DNA of 64,000 bases from an uncultured Lachnospiraceae bacterium (lineage in GTDB: Bacteria > Bacillota > Clostridia > Lachnospirales > Lachnospiraceae), in contig CAKRMH010000008.1 of NCBI GenBank assembly GCA_934364805.1, positions 1 to 64,000 on the forward strand, read 5' to 3'. This document shows, in pieces, positions 60,316-64,000 of this stretch (its first letter is position 1; each line of letters starts with the position of its first letter). Made by a program: the position numbers and the translations under genes. The notes beneath the pieces are model-generated. The model was not told the origin of the DNA and searched no databases. It saw only the letters and a list, made by a program, of their open reading frames with translations.

Positions 60316-62012
60316 CCTAAATTTTTTATTTAAATTCCACCGTCCGCTTATGCGGTGGAATTTACTCCCACACAGTCGATATTTACTCTTTCATATAAAA
60401 GTGATAGGCTTATCTTTCCTTCTGACAGCAGTTGGAGGAATATGACTATGAGTAAATATATACCTGGTAACCAAAAACACTTAACTCTGGATGATCGTAT
60501 TTATATCCAGAATGAACTTTCCAAAGGTACTTCTTTTAAAGATATCGCACGTTTCCTCTGTAAGGATCCCACTACGATTTCTAAGGAAGTGAAAGCACAC
60601 CGGCTGTCCGACTGGTATCACAAAGGTACCTTTTATAATGCCAGAAACTTTTGTGTACACCGCTATCATTGCAAAAAGACAAATGCCTGTGGGAAAATCC
60701 TTCTTTGCGGTATCAAGTGCACTTCCTGCCCTACCTGCAACCAGACCTGTCCCGACTTTGAAAGGGAACGCTGCAGCAGACTCGATAAAGCTCCCTATGT
60801 CTGCAACGGCTGTGACAAACAGATTTCTCACTGTACCATCGCACATAAATACACTTACAATGCCAGGTTTGCAGACCGCAAATATCGGGAATGCCTGAAG
60901 GAGTCCCGTTCTGGTATCAGCATGACCAGACGTGAACTTCACCAGAAAGACAGGATCATCAGTCCTCTGATCGAACAGGGACAGTCTCCTTACCAGATCA
61001 TTACGAACCATCCGGAGCTGAAGCTTTCTGTGCGCAGCGTTTACACTTACCTCGACATGGGGATCCTGACCGCAAGAAACATTGACCTGAAGCGTAAAGT
61101 GAAATTCAAACCACGGAAGGTACACAAAACCCAGATCTCTGACCGTCGTATTTTTCAGGGTCGGACCTATGCCGATTTCCAGCAGCTGGGACTGTCTTCC
61201 TTTGTGGAAATGGATACCGTGCATTCCGCCTCCGGATCCTCCAAAACGCTGCTTACTTTCTTTTTTACAGGGGAAAAATTGTTTCTTGCATTCCTGATGA
61301 ACCGTAACACAGAGGGTGCTGTAAGGATCGTCTTTGACCGGCTGGAAAAGCGTTTTGGTACTTATGATTTTCAGTCACTGTTTGAATACATTCTGACGGA
61401 CAGGGGATCGGAGTTTGGCGACCCGGAATCTCTGGAAACCGGATTTACGGGAATCCAGCGTACCAGCATCTATTACTGCGACCCTATGCGCAGCGGGCAG
61501 AAAGGCGGTCTGGAGCAGGCGCATACCATGCTCCGGATGATTCTGCCGAAAAAGACAAACTTTGAGTTTCTGACCCAGTGGGATGTCAACCTGATCGTAA
61601 GCCATATCAATTCCACACCAAGAGAAAGCCTTCAGGGCAGAACCCCTTACGATGTGGCACTGGAAACTCTGGGAGAAGAAACCCTGAAAGCATTTCAGCT
61701 CAGGCGGATTGCCCCTGACGAGGTCAATCTGACGCCCAAGCTGATACGCTTCAACCGATAATTCATTGAAAAACCTGCTGTCAGACTGGAAGTAAACTTT
61801 TCACATTTTTTAATGTGGCCGGTGGAATTTAGTCTGACACACTACCTTCCAGTGGCTTGTTTACCATACAGAAAAACAGAGAATTTCGCCATGAATTACT
61901 ATGATTATAACAGAAATCCCGTATTTTTCCTCAAAAATCATTCGATTTCAGGTAACTCTTAAAAGTGCGGTGGAATTTACCTGTGCACTGGAATTTAAAA
62001 TTTCAAGTCAGC
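60316..62012 (+). mobile_element. IS30-family insertion sequence inside the CRISPR array
   Basis: A 1697-base element with one transposase gene, bounded by 13-base direct repeats. The ends share TTTAAATTCCA in inverted orientation (near 60329-60340 and 61989-61999). The motif CGGTGGAATTTA occurs at 60353, 61820 and 61968, and inverted at 60331-60342, where it forms a perfect 12-bp stem with the copy at 60353; these are probably transposase-binding or promoter-insulating elements. Exact ends could shift by a base or two. Confidence 0.85.
60448..61761 (+). CDS. IS30-family transposase
   Basis: A 437-residue transposase. N-terminal IS30 HTH (HLTLDDRIYIQNELSKGTSF, IARFLCKDPTTISKEVKAHR), a Cys-rich middle (about 70-130, many CxxC-like pairs, probably zinc-binding) and a DDE integrase core: Asp in FVEMDTVHS, Asp in YILTDRGSEF, Glu in GGLEQAHTML. 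GGAGGA lies eight bases before the ATG at 60448. The gene is intact, so the element may still move. It is oriented with the array. Confidence 0.93.
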   Translation: MSKYIPGNQKHLTLDDRIYIQNELSKGTSFKDIARFLCKDPTTISKEVKAHRLSDWYHKGTFYNARNFCVHRYHCKKTNACGKILLCGIKCTSCPTCNQTCPDFERERCSRLDKAPYVCNGCDKQISHCTIAHKYTYNARFADRKYRECLKESRSGISMTRRELHQKDRIISPLIEQGQSPYQIITNHPELKLSVRSVYTYLDMGILTARNIDLKRKVKFKPRKVHKTQISDRRIFQGRTYADFQQLGLSSFVEMDTVHSASGSSKTLLTFFFTGEKLFLAFLMNRNTEGAVRIVFDRLEKRFGTYDFQSLFEYILTDRGSEFGDPESLETGFTGIQRTSIYYCDPMRSGQKGGLEQAHTMLRMILPKKTNFEFLTQWDVNLIVSHINSTPRESLQGRTPYDVALETLGEETLKAFQLRRIAPDEVNLTPKLIRFNR

Positions 62013-62025
62013 TAAAACAAAGATC
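62013..62025 (+). repeat. Right 13-base target duplication of the IS
   Basis: An identical copy of TAAAACAAAGATC. Its last seven bases begin the complete 30-base spacer 7 (62019-62048). Confidence 0.8.
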
Positions 62026-62611
62026 GGATGCAGAAACTTGATAATTCAGTTTGAGAGTCTTGTTAATACAGAAGATTGTAAAACAGGAGAGCAAAAGCGT
62101 TGTAGATTCGGTATGTTTGAGAGTCTTGTTAATACAGAAGATTGTAAAACTTGTTATGTACCCAAGAATGCAGTTGTAGAGTTTGAGAGTCTTGTTAATA
62201 CAGAAGATTGTAAAACGAGGATTCTCCGGTTTATGGATTCAAAGAAGTTTGAGAGTCTTGTTAATACAGAAGATTGTAAAACGGGATTTTGCAGATCAGA
62301 TCATCAGTCAGAGTTTGAGAGTCTTGTTAATACAGAAGATTGTAAAACCAGATGGTACCGTAGTAGACCATGTGCCTGGTTTGAGAGTCTTGTTAATACA
62401 GAAGATTGTAAAACTAGACGGAGTGGCAGCGTACCTGCAGGATGTTTGAGAGTCTTGTTAATACAGAAGATTGTAAAACGAAGAATCGCACCGAATGGGA
62501 TTTGGGAAGGTTTGAGAGTCTTGTTAATACAGAAGATTGTAAAACTTATACTTGCATAATAATGTCGCATCATATGTTTGAGAGTCTTGTTAATACAGAA
62601 GAATATAAAAC
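62019..62611 (+). CRISPR. CRISPR array, distal part (spacers 7-15, 9 repeats)
   Basis: It begins with complete spacer 7 (62019-62048). Repeats start at 62049, 62115, 62181, 62247, 62313, 62379, 62444, 62510 and 62576. Spacers are 30 bases except spacer 13 (62415-62443), which has 29. The last repeat carries two changes (GAATATAAAAC for GATTGTAAAAC), the usual decay of the leader-distal end. With the first part this makes 16 repeats and 15 spacers. Bases 62612-62813 after it show no gene. Confidence 0.97.
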
Positions 62612-62813
62612 GATTTCTGAGTGATAACACTTCTGGAGTCAGTTTGGTTTTGAGGGAGTGTTTGGTAGAAGGACGGTTATAGAGCTTTCTGAGCGAAAAC
62701 AATATAAATTAAAGAAATAAGCGAAAATAAATGAATCTCATCGTATGAGAATGCATAAAATGAGGCAAATTGAAGGTAACAAAGGCATAAAATGCCGGAT
62801 TAGGAGGAATCAT

Positions 62814-63992
62814 ATGGATTTTTATAAGAGAGCGGTGGAGTTAAAAGACGAAACCATTGAAAACCGCAGATATATTCATAAAAATGCTGAGACAGGCTTA
62901 AAACTGCCAAAGACAAAGGCATATGTTATGGACAAGCTGAAAGAGTACGGGTTAGAACCGGAAGAATGTGGGGAAGGAGTAACCGCATTGCTTGGAAAAG
63001 GCGGGAAGGTACTTCTTCTCAGGGCTGATATGGACGCACTTCCGATGCCAGAGCAAAGTGGGGAGAGCTTTGCCTGTCCGACGGGCGAGGCCGCCCATGC
63101 ATGTGGACATGACTTTCATGCTGCAATGCTGCTGACAGCTGCGAGAATGTTAAAGGAGAATGAGGGACTGCTCGATGGAACAGTCAAATTTATGTTCCAG
63201 CCGGCAGAAGAGACATTCGAGGGAAGCAAGAATATGATCGAGCACGGCATATTGGACAATCCCAAAGTTGATGCTGCACTTGCATACCATGTTTCACCGG
63301 GAAAGATGCCGGTAGGCCTTTATATGTACAATGATAAAGATACAATGATGTACTCGGTGGACGGATTTAAGATCACGATTACCGGAAAAGGTTCGCATGG
63401 CGCTTATCCTCATGCCGGGGTAGATCCGATCAATATCGGAGTGCATATCCACCTTGCCTTACAGGAACTGATTGCCAGAGAATGTGATCCATCGCATGCG
63501 TGTGTTCTTACGATCGGACAGTTCCAGGCTGGTACAGCGGCAAATATTATTCCGGATACTGCGGTACTTCAGGGAACGATACGTACGAATAATACGGATG
63601 CAAGAGAACTTCTTGTGCGCAGAATGAAAGAAGTCGCAGAAAAAACAGCAGAAGTATACAATGGATCAGCGCAGATTGAGATGATCTCGGAAGTACCGCC
63701 GCTGATCTGCGATGGGGAGATGACAGATGAGATCGTCGGCTATATGAAGGAGATGAACATTCCGGGCCTTACCCCGTATCCGGGCATTTCTGCAAGCGCA
63801 TCGGAGGATTTTGCGGTGGTTGCAGAGAAAGTACCAAGTACATTTATGTATCTTTCTGCTGGCTATCAGGATGAGAGAGGAGCTTATCCGGCACATCATC
63901 CAAAGGTGCAGTTTAATGAGGATGTGTGCCCGATCGGGTCAGCATGTCTTGCACATAGCGCAGTGCGCTGGCTGGCAGCACATAAAGAATAG
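62814..63992 (+). CDS. M20D amidohydrolase (N-acyl amino acid/hippurate hydrolase-like)
   Basis: A 392-residue metal-dependent amidohydrolase. The di-metal ligands are visible: RADMDALP with the Asp, CGHDFHAAML (Cys/His), QPAEETFEGS (Glu pair) and late His in YPAHHPKVQF. These enzymes cleave N-acyl amino acids, hippurate or indole-acetyl amino acids in the cytoplasm. AGGAGG six bases upstream sets the ATG at 62814 rather than 62745. It is a single gene at the window's end. Confidence 0.93.
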   Translation: MDFYKRAVELKDETIENRRYIHKNAETGLKLPKTKAYVMDKLKEYGLEPEECGEGVTALLGKGGKVLLLRADMDALPMPEQSGESFACPTGEAAHACGHDFHAAMLLTAARMLKENEGLLDGTVKFMFQPAEETFEGSKNMIEHGILDNPKVDAALAYHVSPGKMPVGLYMYNDKDTMMYSVDGFKITITGKGSHGAYPHAGVDPINIGVHIHLALQELIARECDPSHACVLTIGQFQAGTAANIIPDTAVLQGTIRTNNTDARELLVRRMKEVAEKTAEVYNGSAQIEMISEVPPLICDGEMTDEIVGYMKEMNIPGLTPYPGISASASEDFAVVAEKVPSTFMYLSAGYQDERGAYPAHHPKVQFNEDVCPIGSACLAHSAVRWLAAHKE

Positions 63993-64000
63993 TAAAGCAG

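Noticed and set aside
59879..60445. A 188-codon open frame running across the first CRISPR block
   Set aside because: The 66-base period is divisible by three, so the repeat (RVLLIQKIVK) stays in frame by chance. It runs into the IS and has no ribosome binding site.
62038..62559. Open frames of 88-173 codons across the second CRISPR block
   Set aside because: Same periodicity artefact; the products are only the translated repeat (FESLVNTEDCKT or RVLLIQKIVK) plus spacers.

Overview
The window looks like a chromosomal segment of a spore-forming Firmicute, most likely a gut Lachnospiraceae (Roseburia/Blautia/Dorea type). The support is gene content: a CotF-like coat protein, a VanW protein, a DUF4080 radical SAM protein, the order ecfA1-ecfA2-ecfT-truA-rplM-rpsI, strong AGGAGG ribosome binding sites and mostly forward, tightly packed genes. 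No tRNA or rRNA gene was seen. The genus call is inference.

Layout. 1-2282: a gene tail, a Lys-rich membrane protein and an esterase. 2300-11537: a PucR-type regulator facing an eight-gene operon (M20/RocB-like hydrolase, guanidino-group hydrolase, amino-acid ABC transporter, HisC-like aminotransferase, 2-hydroxyacid dehydrogenase, AEC transporter), probably a catabolic route for an amino or guanidino compound. The ABC binding protein there is circularly permuted and fused to its permease. 11538-13444: an ABC-F protein behind a terminator-containing leader with a four-residue upstream ORF. 13595-20106: a sugar-type ABC operon ending in a LacI regulator and a SulP transporter. 20097-21895: a MarR-MATE operon on the minus strand with tandem operators. 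22022-31390: housekeeping and stress genes (tag, KdpDE-like two-component system with a K+/H+ antiporter and a 30-residue membrane peptide, coat protein, Nudix, cardiolipin synthase, SseB, YbaK, HdeD-like). 31416-36680: TetR, MMPL exporter and a heptad-repeat secreted protein. 36772-37085: a 314-base near-palindrome with no gene. 37221-47809: an MntP-like protein, a RACo-like corrinoid activator behind an unidentified leader RNA, a Zn-type ArsR regulator, a radical SAM protein, an exonuclease, VanW, and a HypE-like/Lrp/aminotransferase cluster. 47821-52743: trmL, the ECF vitamin transporter core, truA, rplM and rpsI.

52862-62611 is the accessory part and the main point of interest: a complete type II-A CRISPR-Cas locus set after the rpsI terminator. 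It has a tracrRNA on the minus strand, cas9 (1372 aa, all nuclease residues present), cas1, cas2, csn2, a short leader and an array of 16 repeats and 15 spacers. The tracrRNA and cas9 promoters face each other and their -10 boxes overlap. The array is split by a 1697-base IS30-family element. A 13-base target duplication lets the original 36/30 periodicity be reconstructed exactly, and it leaves every type II guide-repeat unit physically intact. An M20D amidohydrolase closes the window.
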